Shown here piece by piece: positions 43,669 to 53,672 of a stretch of 64,000 nt of DNA. Numbering within the stretch: position 1 is the first letter of the stretch; each line of letters opens with the position of its first letter. The position numbers were made by a program, and so were the translations under genes. The stretch comes from JAXGMQ01 sp964613055 (GTDB taxonomy: Bacteria > Caldisericota > Caldisericia > JAAYUI01). The DNA is taken from positions 9,078 to 73,077 of the forward strand of contig CAZTGD010000006.1 in assembly GCA_964613055.1 (NCBI GenBank), in the 5' to 3' direction. The notes under the pieces are model-generated. The model was given only the letters and a program-made list of their open reading frames with translations. It was not told where the DNA came from and did no database searches.

Positions 43669-44844
43669 CTAGGACAGAAGTTTCTCAGCTAATTTAATGG
43701 ATAACCAGGATGTGTCTTCCCAGGTCAACTCTGGTATCTCTCTACCGAAATGCCCGTAGTTCGTTGTAAAGGAGTAGATGGGTCTCATCAAATCCAGATG
43801 CTCAATTATTCCCTGCGGTTTCAAATCGATTAGTTCCTTGATTGCTCCTTCTATTCTACTGCTATTTACATCACCCGTTCCAAACGTTCTAACGGCAAAG
43901 TGTGTGGGTTCTGCCCTACCAATTACATAAGATATTTCGATCTGACACGCTTTCGCCAATCCTGCTCTTACAACGTTTTTTGCCAAATATCGAGTCATAT
44001 AAGCGGCTGATCGGTCTACTTTCGATGGATCTTTCCCTGAGAAAGCACCACCACCATGGGGACATGCACCACCATATGTGTCAACGATAATCTTTCTACC
44101 CGTTACGCCTGCATCTGATACTGGACCTCCAATGACAAACTTCCCAGTTTGATTTATGTAGAAGTTGACATCATCGTCTAGTAGATCGGCTGGGATTACT
44201 TTATCAATGACCTCTTGTCGCAGTTTCAGTTTTGCATCCTCCCGCATCTGGGATGGATCATTCGGATCGAGAACATCCTCTTTGTGTTGAGCGCTGAGTA
44301 CAACTGTTTTTATTTTCTTGGGTGTCCCATTTTCATACTCAACGACAACCTGGCTCTTACCATCAGGTCCCAGCCATGGGATTGTACCATCCTTACGGAC
44401 ATCGGTGAGTCTCTTGGTCAATTTATGAGCATAGTGTATGGGCATGGGCATTAATTCTGGTGTTTCGTTGACTGCAAACCCGAACATCATACCCTGATCG
44501 CCAGCTCCACCCTTGTCTACTCCCTGAGCAATGTCAGGCGATTGCTTGCCAATGGCATTGAGTATGCCAACCGTATCTGATGTGAACTTGAGCCAGGATT
44601 TGTTGTATCCGATTTCATTGATCCGCCGTCTGACGAGATTGTGCAGATCAACATAAGAGGTTGTTGTTATCTCTCCCCCCACAATCACCAAACCCAGCCC
44701 CGTGAATGTTTCACAGGCGACTCTCGCTCCCTCGTCATGAGTAAGAATCTCATCTAGCACTGCATCTGAGATGGAGTCACACACCTTATCGGGATGACCT
44801 TCGGTGACAGACTCAGACGCAACAAAACGTTTCTCTCTATGCAT
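43669..44844 (-). CDS. metK: S-adenosylmethionine synthetase
   Basis: A 391-residue enzyme making S-adenosylmethionine from ATP and methionine. It has GHPDKVCD at the N terminus, the GAGDQGMMFGFA motif, GRKIIVDTYGG and the GGGAFSGKDPSKVDRSAAY loop. Full length. The ATG at 44844 has AGGAGG seven bases upstream. The leader is about 20 bases, too short for a SAM riboswitch. Its product supplies miaB and the methyltransferase encoded nearby. Confidence 0.98.
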   Translation of the reverse strand: MHREKRFVASESVTEGHPDKVCDSISDAVLDEILTHDEGARVACETFTGLGLVIVGGEITTTSYVDLHNLVRRRINEIGYNKSWLKFTSDTVGILNAIGKQSPDIAQGVDKGGAGDQGMMFGFAVNETPELMPMPIHYAHKLTKRLTDVRKDGTIPWLGPDGKSQVVVEYENGTPKKIKTVVLSAQHKEDVLDPNDPSQMREDAKLKLRQEVIDKVIPADLLDDDVNFYINQTGKFVIGGPVSDAGVTGRKIIVDTYGGACPHGGGAFSGKDPSKVDRSAAYMTRYLAKNVVRAGLAKACQIEISYVIGRAEPTHFAVRTFGTGDVNSSRIEGAIKELIDLKPQGIIEHLDLMRPIYSFTTNYGHFGREIPELTWEDTSWLSIKLAEKLLS

Positions 44845-44869
44845 CCATCAGCCTCCTGCTAATCTAGTA

Positions 44870-44897
44870 AATTTAGTCAATTGAGAATAAATGTCAA
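44870..44897 (-). promoter_or_regulatory. sigma-70 promoter of metK
   Basis: On the minus strand: TTGACA (44897-44892), 16-bp spacer, TAAATT (44875-44870). Confidence 0.6.
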
Positions 44898-44911
44898 TTA
44901 TATTCACACTC

Positions 44912-47900
44912 TTAATTATTTCCAGTCACGAACAACTGGGGTGCTTTTATCCAAAGGTTTCTGTCCAATCCAGCCTCTTGGTCATACAGATCATTTACAA
45001 ACATGAACGTAATTATGTGGTTACCTTGTGTCTGACGAAAACTGATTTGCTTTGATTCATACTGCTGTGATGAAATGTCGATCGATTCAATTAACTGTCC
45101 ATCAACTAGAATCCTCAGCTGAGCATTTTCTTCACCGGCCTTATCCTGTCTGGCAAGAAAGGTCAGGACTACATCCGAATCGCTGTCAATATAAAACTCA
45201 CCTGTAGCAGAACTGTTTGACATGAACACCGTTTCCTCACCGATGATCTTGACCAGGTTCTTCGACTCAGTAAGTGAGAATGTGATCTGTTGACTCGGAA
45301 ATGATTTAACCCCCAGCTCCAGCAACAAAGTTGCCAAAGGGTGGTTCCAGTTTCTTTCCCAATGAAGGTTATTGATTATGAGATCAGGTTTGCTGTCACT
45401 TGTGAGGAGGCATAGATGACCCATTACTATGAAGTCAACATCGTATCCTCGCGCGTTAATCTTAACCATTGGCATCCCACTTGGACTCTCATACTCTCCA
45501 GTTAATATTGAATCTAACAAAGCCTTTCTCCCATGGTTATAATCACAGGCATTGGCAAGCATAAAACGTGTCAGGCTGGGAAATTTCTGTTTATTGAGGG
45601 GAATCATACCGACTGGTTTTTGTGGTTCCGCCTTGTACTCGATATCTATTCCCATTTCATCCAACACACTATCATCTACTCCATCCAGTATCACAGTTGA
45701 TTCAGCTGAGAGTTCCTTAAGATCAACACCCTTACAGCCTTTACCATAGTAGTAAACGCAAGGATCAGCTATATTATTGCCTGATTTAAATCCCAATACT
45801 GAAAGCATGATAGATGAAGCCTTACTGGATACGAGAGGTGTGTTATTACTATCATTGGTTTTGTCATCAACATATCTTATCAATTCAGACAGGATTTCAC
45901 CGCATCTAGGTTCGCTTGTAAACTTCTGTTCGATGGCAACCGTTGAAAAAACACCCATAGTCGGAACATCAACTATTGGATAGAACTGCCCCCAACCCGT
46001 ACCCGCACACAGCATGGGTTTGCATGGAAGCCCATTGATTAGCTTGAACGCATCCCTGGCTACAATGTTGTCACCAGCAAAGAATCTCATCAGCTCATCT
46101 GCATCCCAACTGCCAAAGTCACTGACCCAGCTTGTGGTTGTAAATCCATCCTGGAATCTGTTTCTGCAGAGTTTACCCACTCCAGCAGTTCTCAGTGGTA
46201 TGTAATCCAGGTTATCCTGCGGAAAAAGGATGACATATTTATTATTCAGCTTGAAGAGATCAGCGTCTTTCATCAAAGCATTTGGCGCTACAACGACAGG
46301 CAGGTCTCCATTTATACCATCAATTTCTTTGATAACTTCAAATGAAAAACCGGCATGATTAAGCTCTTTTGAAAATGCATTATTTATGTCTAACAGTTGA
46401 AACTTGGGAGCAGAAAACTCATAGGGGTAAATATGCATCTCGTGTGTTTCTTTGTGTACAATTTCTCCATCTGATCGCATGTTCATCTTCAAAGGAAGGT
46501 TTTTTTGTGTGTTTACAGGTGGAGTTTTGGTGCTGATCTCAATCACCTTGCTCTCAGAAGGATTTATTATCCCTGACCATTTCCCACTGTCTTCTGCAAA
46601 CTCCCATTTGAAATCGATACTTTTAGGTTTCTCTGACCAGTTCTGCAGATACACTGTTCTGTCTAGTGTTCTGTCAGCGAAGTGATAGTTGTCATGCTGT
46701 ATGACAAAAAAGCGAGTGGGTTTGTACAATTCGCACGTTGCACTGGCTACCAACTCACCATCCTCAAGTGGATTCCAAGGGTTGAATGCGGATACTCCCT
46801 GCACTCGGAATGCTGATACGTAGTGGTCAAACAACTCTGTTTTAGCTTCCATCTTGTATCGATTAATATCTTCAAGTGAAACATCTCCGAGTACGACAGA
46901 GCTGGCATACATAGGCTCTGGTAACCAGAGAAACTCACCCATGTACATCGGTTTGTCTCGATTCCATGTATAGGGACCTGCAGGGAAACTACCACAGATG
47001 AACTCTTCATCAAAGAAGTATGCATCTTGAGGATATGTATGGTGAGTTGAAGGTTCATGACAATAGTGCAGGTTGTATATGTCAGCACAACCGTTTGGAT
47101 CATCATCCCCTTCAAACATTATCAGTCTGTTGGACGTTTCTTTGACATACTCACCGAGTTGTTCCAATCGATCTGGCACTCCTTCGTAGACACCTCCTCC
47201 TGTCAGTAACAGCTCATTCTCAATTGATGCAATCACCCAGCTCGGATGGTTGTAGTCCCTGTAGATATGTTCATTCCAGGTATTTTTTAAGTTTGCCCAG
47301 AACAGATCAGAACCCAGATCATACCTGTCACCCATAGTCCATGCAGATGACTCATTGATAATGAGTAGACCTTTCTCATCTGCGACATCCAGGAATTCCT
47401 CGGGGAATGGATTTGCATGGAGTCTGAGTGCATTAGCATTCATTGACTTCACGCGTCCAATGAGACTCTGTGCATAATCCTTAGCATGAGATTCAACAGG
47501 CCAAATGTGCTTGGAGCAGGCTCGAAGATATATCTTTGTCCCATTCAGATAGAAATCAGACCCTCTTATCGAAAACTCTCTGAATCCAAATCTTTCAGTC
47601 AGCGAATCTATTAAAGTATTATTCTTTTTAATCCTAACAACAGCGTTATAGAGATTTGGCGACTCGGGACTCCACAATCTTGGATTGCCCCATGAAGAAG
47701 ATAGTTCAGCTCTTCCTCCGTTTCTATCCACTTCAAACTCTGAGCTTGGCAATGATAATACTTTTCTTCCATCAAGTGTTTCAATGACTACTTCAGCAGT
47801 GAAAGCACCGTAACCCTCTTCAGGCACACTGACATCGGCAAACACACAGATCATATGGTTTGAAACACTGGTATCTATCCAGACCTTCTCAATGTGTGTC

Positions 47901-48469
47901 CGAGGTTTCCTGACTATCTCTGATGGTATCCACATACCAGCCATATGTGGAGCAGAACCAACTGGAAAGATTATGGATGCTTTTGGAAGTGTGTGCTTGT
48001 TAATTGGTGTTTTTATTTCTAAACCACTTCTCAAACATGCATTCACATCCTGAACTCCGAGAATAACCTTGTTTTTACCATGCATAAGGAGATCAGTCAC
48101 GTTGAACTCAAAGGGAAGATATCCACCAAGATGAGTGCCAGCCGGTTTACCATTAACCCATAACCTTGCTTTGAAGTTAACGGCTGGGAACTTGAGAAAC
48201 AGCAAATCCTCTCCATCCCATTCAATCTCCCCTTTGTAATACCCACAGTTGAATGGCTCATCGGCAGTTATCTGTTGAATAAACCAGTTATGAGGGAAGA
48301 GTAAAGGTTTCCAGCCATCCTCTGGAACATTATCCAACGTGAGTTTGTCAGCCCATGACGGAGCGAAAAACTCAAAAACGGGGTCATTGATGACTGTGAT
48401 CTCCTCACCTTTACCAAAAGGTGGAACTATTTGAAGCAGTGTCAACAATACTACAAGCACAACCTTCAT
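44912..48469 (-). CDS. secreted glycoside hydrolase family 2 enzyme
   Basis: A 1185-residue exported enzyme of the beta-galactosidase/beta-mannosidase group. It has a signal peptide (about 1-22), a jelly-roll sugar-binding domain (about 50-190, with LWVNGKPAGTHLGGY), an immunoglobulin-like domain (about 200-300) and a TIM barrel (about 300-620). The acid/base Glu is in the SIENEL segment (about residue 418) and the likely nucleophile Glu in MYMGEFLW (about 512). Several further beta domains follow. The last ~110 residues form a beta-sandwich with an internal VFMSNSSATGEF strand, resembling a carbohydrate-binding module. The substrate cannot be read from the sequence. It is separated from metK by 67 bases. 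Confidence 0.88.
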   Translation of the reverse strand: MKVVLVVLLTLLQIVPPFGKGEEITVINDPVFEFFAPSWADKLTLDNVPEDGWKPLLFPHNWFIQQITADEPFNCGYYKGEIEWDGEDLLFLKFPAVNFKARLWVNGKPAGTHLGGYLPFEFNVTDLLMHGKNKVILGVQDVNACLRSGLEIKTPINKHTLPKASIIFPVGSAPHMAGMWIPSEIVRKPRTHIEKVWIDTSVSNHMICVFADVSVPEEGYGAFTAEVVIETLDGRKVLSLPSSEFEVDRNGGRAELSSSWGNPRLWSPESPNLYNAVVRIKKNNTLIDSLTERFGFREFSIRGSDFYLNGTKIYLRACSKHIWPVESHAKDYAQSLIGRVKSMNANALRLHANPFPEEFLDVADEKGLLIINESSAWTMGDRYDLGSDLFWANLKNTWNEHIYRDYNHPSWVIASIENELLLTGGGVYEGVPDRLEQLGEYVKETSNRLIMFEGDDDPNGCADIYNLHYCHEPSTHHTYPQDAYFFDEEFICGSFPAGPYTWNRDKPMYMGEFLWLPEPMYASSVVLGDVSLEDINRYKMEAKTELFDHYVSAFRVQGVSAFNPWNPLEDGELVASATCELYKPTRFFVIQHDNYHFADRTLDRTVYLQNWSEKPKSIDFKWEFAEDSGKWSGIINPSESKVIEISTKTPPVNTQKNLPLKMNMRSDGEIVHKETHEMHIYPYEFSAPKFQLLDINNAFSKELNHAGFSFEVIKEIDGINGDLPVVVAPNALMKDADLFKLNNKYVILFPQDNLDYIPLRTAGVGKLCRNRFQDGFTTTSWVSDFGSWDADELMRFFAGDNIVARDAFKLINGLPCKPMLCAGTGWGQFYPIVDVPTMGVFSTVAIEQKFTSEPRCGEILSELIRYVDDKTNDSNNTPLVSSKASSIMLSVLGFKSGNNIADPCVYYYGKGCKGVDLKELSAESTVILDGVDDSVLDEMGIDIEYKAEPQKPVGMIPLNKQKFPSLTRFMLANACDYNHGRKALLDSILTGEYESPSGMPMVKINARGYDVDFIVMGHLCLLTSDSKPDLIINNLHWERNWNHPLATLLLELGVKSFPSQQITFSLTESKNLVKIIGEETVFMSNSSATGEFYIDSDSDVVLTFLARQDKAGEENAQLRILVDGQLIESIDISSQQYESKQISFRQTQGNHIITFMFVNDLYDQEAGLDRNLWIKAPQLFVTGNN

Positions 48470-48542
48470 ACTGCACCTCTTTGCTTATCGTTCATGTAAA
48501 ATTGGCAGTTACAAGTCTGGAATGCTTATTCAGCAATATATT

Positions 48543-50093
48543 CTATAAATTCTTTGAATCTTTTTTTTGTATATCAAGCCAATCTAATAACGCCTCAACT
48601 ACCTTTGGATCAAACGCTCTACCTGACTGTCTTTGTAGCCAGTTCACTTCTGTGTCAATTCGAAGCATATCAAGCGCATTTGTGAAGTAGTTTTCTGTTC
48701 TGTATGAGAGTGACTGGGCAAGATGAAGTATTCGAGAGAGTCTTGGTATTTGTTCACCTTTGAGACCTTTTGGATATCCAAGTCCATCCCACCTTTCGTG
48801 ATGAGTAGCTACAATCTCTGCACAATCAGAAAGTTCCGGCTGATGCTCTAACAGCTCAGCTGTCCTAAGCGGGTGGTCATGAACATCTTTTAGTATGCCA
48901 GAATTAAGTGTGCTTGTCCCGTGTACCAGGTATCTCTGGAGTGTTTCGTAATCAAGGTAGATTAGGGAGACATCGATCAACTTCGCTGACAGCATGAGCG
49001 TTTTAATGTCCTCAGATGACAATTTCAATGCCTTACACAACTGGCTTAATACCAGATTCATATTGCTAAGTCTTCTTGACAGAACTGGATGCATTGAGTC
49101 AACAAGTCTTGAAACAGATATGAGGTGAGATGTGTATATATTCGATAGAGAATCCTCCGTTTTCATCCTGGCATAGGAGTCTGAGATAATGGTAATACAT
49201 ACATCACTCAGATTTCTTGATAAACTCGATTCGGCATTTTTTGGTGTTATCACCAATGAGGTGCCAAAGTGTATGTTGTCAAATACAACTGGTTTTGACG
49301 TTAACAGCCTCCCATCAGGTAGGCTGTTTATATAATCCTCTTGACTCTCAATAATCGAATAGACTTCTTCTTGAAAGACGTCAAAAACACTTTTCCCAAT
49401 ATTTCCTCTCTCAGAACAATCAATTATTTTCCATCCATCAGATAGAATAGCATTGACTGAGGTTCCCTTGGCTAGAGGAATATTTGATAGAATCGATCTT
49501 TTATTTATGCTCTCATTCAACAGATTAAATATGCTGTTGAATTCAGTAATGTTGGATGTTAGTAGTTTTGACAACTCATGATTGTTTCTATCCAAAGAGG
49601 ATGACAGAATTGAGCTATCTGTGAGTATTCCGAGTTGAATCGATGAGTTTCTTAGTAGTATCTGTTCGTTAGATTTATATGGACTAATTTTCTTTGCATA
49701 TGCAAAAACACCCTGCAAAACCTGCCTTTTTTTCCATGGTATGAACAAGAGATGTAAAGTACCATTATCATAATCTACACTCATGGACAGTTTATGCTCT
49801 ACGCTCAATCTCCCCTCTATCTCTGGTATTTTTTCCCTGATTATATCTAATACCTTTTTCTCCACTTGTGGGGATGAGCTCCATGATGATAGTATTGATA
49901 GTTTCTCTCCTCTACCGATTGATGCCATTATCGCAGAAATGGAATCGGTAGCTCTGACAACATTAACCAAAGCATCCCGAAGTTTGGATTTCGATGTTAC
50001 TCCCGAGAAAATCCTTTCATACCAGTTGTAGAATATATTCAGCTGTTCGTATGTACTAGCCAATTCCTCTAACAGAATTTCATCTTTATCCAT
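48543..50093 (-). CDS. HD-GYP-type signalling protein with degenerate HD motif
   Basis: A 516-residue cytoplasmic protein. The N-terminal helical and GAF-like region (about 1-330) is followed by an HD-GYP domain (about 335-510). The HHERWDGLGYPKGLKGEQIP motif is intact. The first HD motif, normally LLHDIGK, reads KLIDVSLI, so one metal ligand (His) is missing. Cyclic-di-GMP hydrolysis is therefore uncertain. ATG 50093 (AGGTGG eight bases upstream) is preferred to the GTG at 50105. It overlaps the receiver gene by eight bases, so the two act together. Confidence 0.8.
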   Translation of the reverse strand: MDKDEILLEELASTYEQLNIFYNWYERIFSGVTSKSKLRDALVNVVRATDSISAIMASIGRGEKLSILSSWSSSPQVEKKVLDIIREKIPEIEGRLSVEHKLSMSVDYDNGTLHLLFIPWKKRQVLQGVFAYAKKISPYKSNEQILLRNSSIQLGILTDSSILSSSLDRNNHELSKLLTSNITEFNSIFNLLNESINKRSILSNIPLAKGTSVNAILSDGWKIIDCSERGNIGKSVFDVFQEEVYSIIESQEDYINSLPDGRLLTSKPVVFDNIHFGTSLVITPKNAESSLSRNLSDVCITIISDSYARMKTEDSLSNIYTSHLISVSRLVDSMHPVLSRRLSNMNLVLSQLCKALKLSSEDIKTLMLSAKLIDVSLIYLDYETLQRYLVHGTSTLNSGILKDVHDHPLRTAELLEHQPELSDCAEIVATHHERWDGLGYPKGLKGEQIPRLSRILHLAQSLSYRTENYFTNALDMLRIDTEVNWLQRQSGRAFDPKVVEALLDWLDIQKKDSKNL

Positions 50094-50493
50094 GGATGCT
50101 ACCACCTACATTCAATACAGAATTGATGACAGCGACTAAACCCGACGGAGAGAAGGGTTTGGTCATGAATTCAGAAGCCCCTAAACGCATCGCTTTTGTT
50201 TTGTCCTCCTCCTGCCCCCTGCAGGTAAGAACTATAACAGGTATTGTTTTCAGTTTGCCATTTTTCTCCATGTGTTCGAGTATCTCAAAACCAGACATAA
50301 CCGGTAACATGAGATCAAGGATGATAATATCTGGGTTTTTACTATCTATTAATTCAAGAGCTTCCTCCCCCTCATGAGCAAGGAGCACCTCAAAACCAGA
50401 GTTCTCAAGCACATATCGGATCAACTTTGCGATTGCAAACTCATCCTCTATTACTAACACCTTTGTTGGTTCTGCATCATCAGTCATTGGCAC
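50086..50493 (-). CDS. single-domain response regulator
   Basis: A 135-residue receiver domain alone. The acidic pair is in IEDE, phosphoacceptor Asp is at about residue 60 (ILDLMLP), Thr/Cys in LTCRG and Lys in TKPFSP. Stand-alone receivers are typically partnered with an output protein encoded nearby; here the HD-GYP gene overlaps its 3' end, and its start overlaps the upstream membrane-protein gene by 14 bases. All three are one operon. Confidence 0.92.
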   Translation of the reverse strand: MPMTDDAEPTKVLVIEDEFAIAKLIRYVLENSGFEVLLAHEGEEALELIDSKNPDIIILDLMLPVMSGFEILEHMEKNGKLKTIPVIVLTCRGQEEDKTKAMRLGASEFMTKPFSPSGLVAVINSVLNVGGSIHG

Positions 50494-51010
50494 CCTCCTT
50501 TTGAGTTGCTATAGGTACGATATCTGCCCATACCCATGGTCTGTGAGGGTGGCTGTTTAGAATATACTCATCTATAATCATAACCTCACCTGACATTTCA
50601 TTATACAAAGGACTCCCTCCGGTATACATGGTGTCCTTGGGGTCAGCATATCTGTTTAGTTCATTTGATTCTATCCACTCTTCTAACTGAAGGGTTTCAT
50701 TTGGAGACAGTTTTTTCAACCAATGTGAAGGGATGTTTAACCATGGCCTGTCTCGATTATTACTCCTAATAAAATCAAGTCTTTCATCATAGCTTTCAAA
50801 TTTCATTGTGGAGTATTCATGAAGTTCTAGTAGGTCTACTCCTCTCGGATCAAGACCTTCCCATGCGATCCAAGCCTCAACCATTGGTGCTTCATCGGGT
50901 GTTATGGGTCCAACCGGAACTCCGCCAAAGACAGCCACTGAAACCAGAATAGATGCAATCAGGAAGACAGCACTCACAGCAACCGCACTAGGTACACTCA
51001 TTTTACTCAT
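50480..51010 (-). CDS. membrane-anchored hypothetical protein, 176 aa
   Basis: A 176-residue protein with one N-terminal hydrophobic segment (about 8-32), possibly an uncleaved anchor, and a hydrophilic extracytoplasmic part rich in Trp/Asp/Glu/Pro. The ATG at 51010 has GGAG six bases upstream and follows a good promoter. First gene of the operon with a receiver and an HD-GYP protein, so it could be the sensor side. No family recognised. Confidence 0.75.
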   Translation of the reverse strand: MSKMSVPSAVAVSAVFLIASILVSVAVFGGVPVGPITPDEAPMVEAWIAWEGLDPRGVDLLELHEYSTMKFESYDERLDFIRSNNRDRPWLNIPSHWLKKLSPNETLQLEEWIESNELNRYADPKDTMYTGGSPLYNEMSGEVMIIDEYILNSHPHRPWVWADIVPIATQKEGAND

Positions 51011-51035
51011 GTTTAGCTCCGAACATATGACCTAT

Positions 51036-51063
51036 ATTATAATACACAGTCAGATGAAGTAAA
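51036..51063 (-). promoter_or_regulatory. sigma-70 promoter of the receiver/HD-GYP operon
   Basis: On the minus strand: TTTACT (51063-51058), 16-bp spacer, TATAAT (51041-51036). It lies 25 bases before the first ATG. Confidence 0.65.
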
Positions 51064-51361
51064 GCGTTGTTGTCAATACGTTTGTTGAGAAATGTTAACA
51101 TTTTTGCAATAAGTTCTATCAGCTAAAACTATCTTTCAATTGGTCTAGCATACTAAAAGTAGCAACTATACACAGATGAATTAGACTTACACCCAAAGTA
51201 CAACAGTGATCAGCTACAGTATGAATCGCATACAGATAAAGGATTATCAATCAAAGAAGGTTTTAGGAATAATGAATCTATTCATAATAATAGTAATGCG
51301 TATGTTCTGAAATGAACCAACAAATATCATACCACATAGAAACACATCACCTAAAAAAACC
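51064..51361. other. intergenic region, no gene seen
   Basis: About 300 AT-rich bases between a promoter and a terminator. I see no ORF with a ribosome binding site and no RNA gene. The only structure is the A7 run at its end, which belongs to the adjacent terminator. Confidence 0.6.
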
Positions 51362-51393
51362 GAAACCCCCCTGTGGCCTAGGAGGGGGGTTTC
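51362..51393 (-). terminator. intrinsic terminator of the DUF4349 gene, with arms like the GC-rich repeat
   Basis: An 11-bp perfect stem (GAAACCCCCCT / AGGGGGGTTTC) with a 10-base loop; on the minus strand it is followed by a T7 tract (51352-51358). The outer arms are the same as those of the GC-rich palindromic repeats inside the restriction-modification gene (AAACCCCCCTG / GGGGGGTTT), so it might descend from one. Confidence 0.85.
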
Positions 51394-51451
51394 AAGTAAC
51401 GGAAACAAAGGAGAGTTGCTTGATTGCTTACGCAACTGCCTACATTACACC

Positions 51452-52474
51452 CTATTCAATCTTTTTGTTCCCAATATTCACTCTGATACGGTTGTAGATA
51501 AACAAGCCAAGGAGCACGAGCAGGAATATGACAGCCGATATGACTATCATCATAATGAGGAAACCAATAAACCACACAGCACCATCCTGGATGTCATTCC
51601 AAAGACGATGAAGACCGCGTACAAATCTTGATGGCTCAGAGGTTGGCTCAATCTCAACATCTGGCTGGCTAATCGTCATGTGGATTCGGGACATCGATGT
51701 CATGGCTCTCAGATACTTCATCCTTCCCTCTATCTGATCGACTTCCTCTTGAACCTGCTGAATCTGATAGTAGATATCAATAGAATCATCGACATCCTTT
51801 GCCTTGCTGTAGAACTTATTCAACTCAGCAATAAGCATTTTCTTTGAGGAGAGTCTGCTTTCCAGGTCCACATACTCCTCTGTAACATCATCTTCTGATT
51901 CGCTTCTATCAATCACATCACCAAGTTGATAAATGGTTTCAATTACTGAATCGAAGTGTTCAGTTGGAACTGAAAGTGTGCAGGTTATGGTCTGATACCT
52001 TTTATCTTCGTAATCAGAAACATTTTCATTGTAATCTGAAACCCTACCACCTACAGACATTGCCTTCTGTTTAGCACTGGAGTATATCTCATAGGGATTC
52101 TCTCCCTTGATACGGATATTCGCATCCTTCTTTATCATCCTGTTCCACTCACCAGCACTGACAGAACCAATAGAGATAGGTGAACTTACATCACGGTGAT
52201 AGCTGGAATCCGGCATTTCCGCCATGGCTAGGTCATCAACAGCACCCGCTGGACTTCCAGAGTTTGTAGTTGATTTTTGAGCTCTCTCCATATCGAATTC
52301 ATCTTCAGTATCATAGGAATAGCTTTCACTTGGTGTCTCTTCATATCCCCAATCACCATCATAATCGTAGCTGTCACCACCACTACCCAGACTCGTCATC
52401 ACAACAACAGATGCTACAAACGCTATCACAACTCCAACAACGATCACCCACTTCATATTCTTGTTTACTTTCAT
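51452..52474 (-). CDS. DUF4349-family membrane protein
   Basis: A 340-residue protein with an N-terminal membrane anchor (about 8-28), an acidic Tyr/Asp/Ser-rich stretch (about 30-100), and a DUF4349 domain (about 110-270) with paired strands and a coiled coil (ESRLSSKKMLIAELNKFYSK, then QVQEEVDQIEGRMKYLR). A C-terminal transmembrane helix follows (about 295-322) with a short basic tail. Family members are exposed on the outside of the cell; the role is unknown. Followed by a strong terminator. Confidence 0.88.
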   Translation of the reverse strand: MKVNKNMKWVIVVGVVIAFVASVVVMTSLGSGGDSYDYDGDWGYEETPSESYSYDTEDEFDMERAQKSTTNSGSPAGAVDDLAMAEMPDSSYHRDVSSPISIGSVSAGEWNRMIKKDANIRIKGENPYEIYSSAKQKAMSVGGRVSDYNENVSDYEDKRYQTITCTLSVPTEHFDSVIETIYQLGDVIDRSESEDDVTEEYVDLESRLSSKKMLIAELNKFYSKAKDVDDSIDIYYQIQQVQEEVDQIEGRMKYLRAMTSMSRIHMTISQPDVEIEPTSEPSRFVRGLHRLWNDIQDGAVWFIGFLIMMIVISAVIFLLVLLGLFIYNRIRVNIGNKKIE

Positions 52475-52581
52475 TCTTTCTAATTCCTTTCTATTACATT
52501 TTCTATCATACAGTTCTTCATTCTATTAGTTCCAAGAACCGAGAGGGGGCATTTCGAATCTGATGATTTACTTGTCTCAAA

Positions 52582-53508
52582 CTACGTTCTTTTCTGATAA
52601 CCCTGGGTATCGAGATACTCCAGGATGTCGTCTGTAGTCGGTGAATTAAAGACAGTGAAGTCTTCTCTGCCTGAAAGGAATGATAGTTGCCGTTTTGCGT
52701 ATCGTCTTGTATCAGTTTTCATACGTTCAAGAGCGAAATCGATAGTGCATATACCGTGAAGATGGTCGAGTAGGGCAGGGTACCCATGCCCCATGACGTC
52801 TCTCACATATGGTTCAAGTCCGTCTTTGATGATCATTTCAATCTCTTCTAATAACCCATTTTCTATCATCTCATCGACTCTCAGATTTATCCTTCTGTAA
52901 AGGTCTTGCCTTGGTCGAGTAATGCCAACCTTGAGAAAATCAAATGGTAAAATAATCTTTTCTCTGAACACCTCTGAACGTGGTCTGCCCGTGATCGTAA
53001 TGATTTCAAGAGATCGAATTATTCTTCTGCGGTCGGCAGGTGAAATCTTTTCTGCTGACTGCGGATCGAGTTTTTTAAGTTCTTCATAAAGACAATCTAG
53101 CCCATCGCTATCAGCTCTTTCCTCAAGGTTCTCTCTCAGCTTCAAGTCGGCAGGTGGTGTTGGAGAGAATCCATCAACCATGCTGGCTATCCACATATAC
53201 GTCCCACCAGTTACGATGGGTAGTCGTTTCCTTTGAAGAATTTCTTGAATGACATCTTCTGCATCGGTAAGATACCTTGAAACATTGTACCTGTCTCTGA
53301 CAGACACATGTCCTATCAGGTGATGGATGACTCCACTCATCTCCTCAGTGGTTGGTCTGGCTGTGCCTATCATCAACTCCTTATAAACCTGTTGTGAATC
53401 AACTGAAACTATATCTCCACCGACTGCTTTTGCTACCTCAACGGCAAGTTTTGTCTTTCCGCTTGCAGTCGGTCCAAAGATGATGAGTACGGTTTTATCT
53501 TTGTTCAT
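52582..53508 (-). CDS. miaA: tRNA dimethylallyltransferase MiaA
   Basis: A 308-residue enzyme that adds the isopentenyl group to A37 of tRNA, the substrate for MiaB encoded at 4733-5992. P-loop GPTASGKT (about 12-19), the DSQQVYKEL segment, GGTYMWI, and the DRRRIIRSLE and VMGHGYPALLDHL motifs are all present. Length normal. It lies alone. Confidence 0.96.
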   Translation of the reverse strand: MNKDKTVLIIFGPTASGKTKLAVEVAKAVGGDIVSVDSQQVYKELMIGTARPTTEEMSGVIHHLIGHVSVRDRYNVSRYLTDAEDVIQEILQRKRLPIVTGGTYMWIASMVDGFSPTPPADLKLRENLEERADSDGLDCLYEELKKLDPQSAEKISPADRRRIIRSLEIITITGRPRSEVFREKIILPFDFLKVGITRPRQDLYRRINLRVDEMIENGLLEEIEMIIKDGLEPYVRDVMGHGYPALLDHLHGICTIDFALERMKTDTRRYAKRQLSFLSGREDFTVFNSPTTDDILEYLDTQGYQKRT

Positions 53509-53672
53509 TACACTTTATATTATATCTTAAGAAACTGTCTGACAAGAAGCGAATGGCAGTGATCCATGCCTTATTATTGTCTAACAACATCATAGATGAA
53601 TTGGTTAGTGACCAAACCAGATATTGAGTAGTTTTGTTTTAATGTGATACAGCTTAGCCATATCTGAGTCTA

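Noticed and set aside
44845..44911. SAM riboswitch before metK
   Set aside because: The promoter is only about 25 bases before the start codon, so there is no room for an aptamer.
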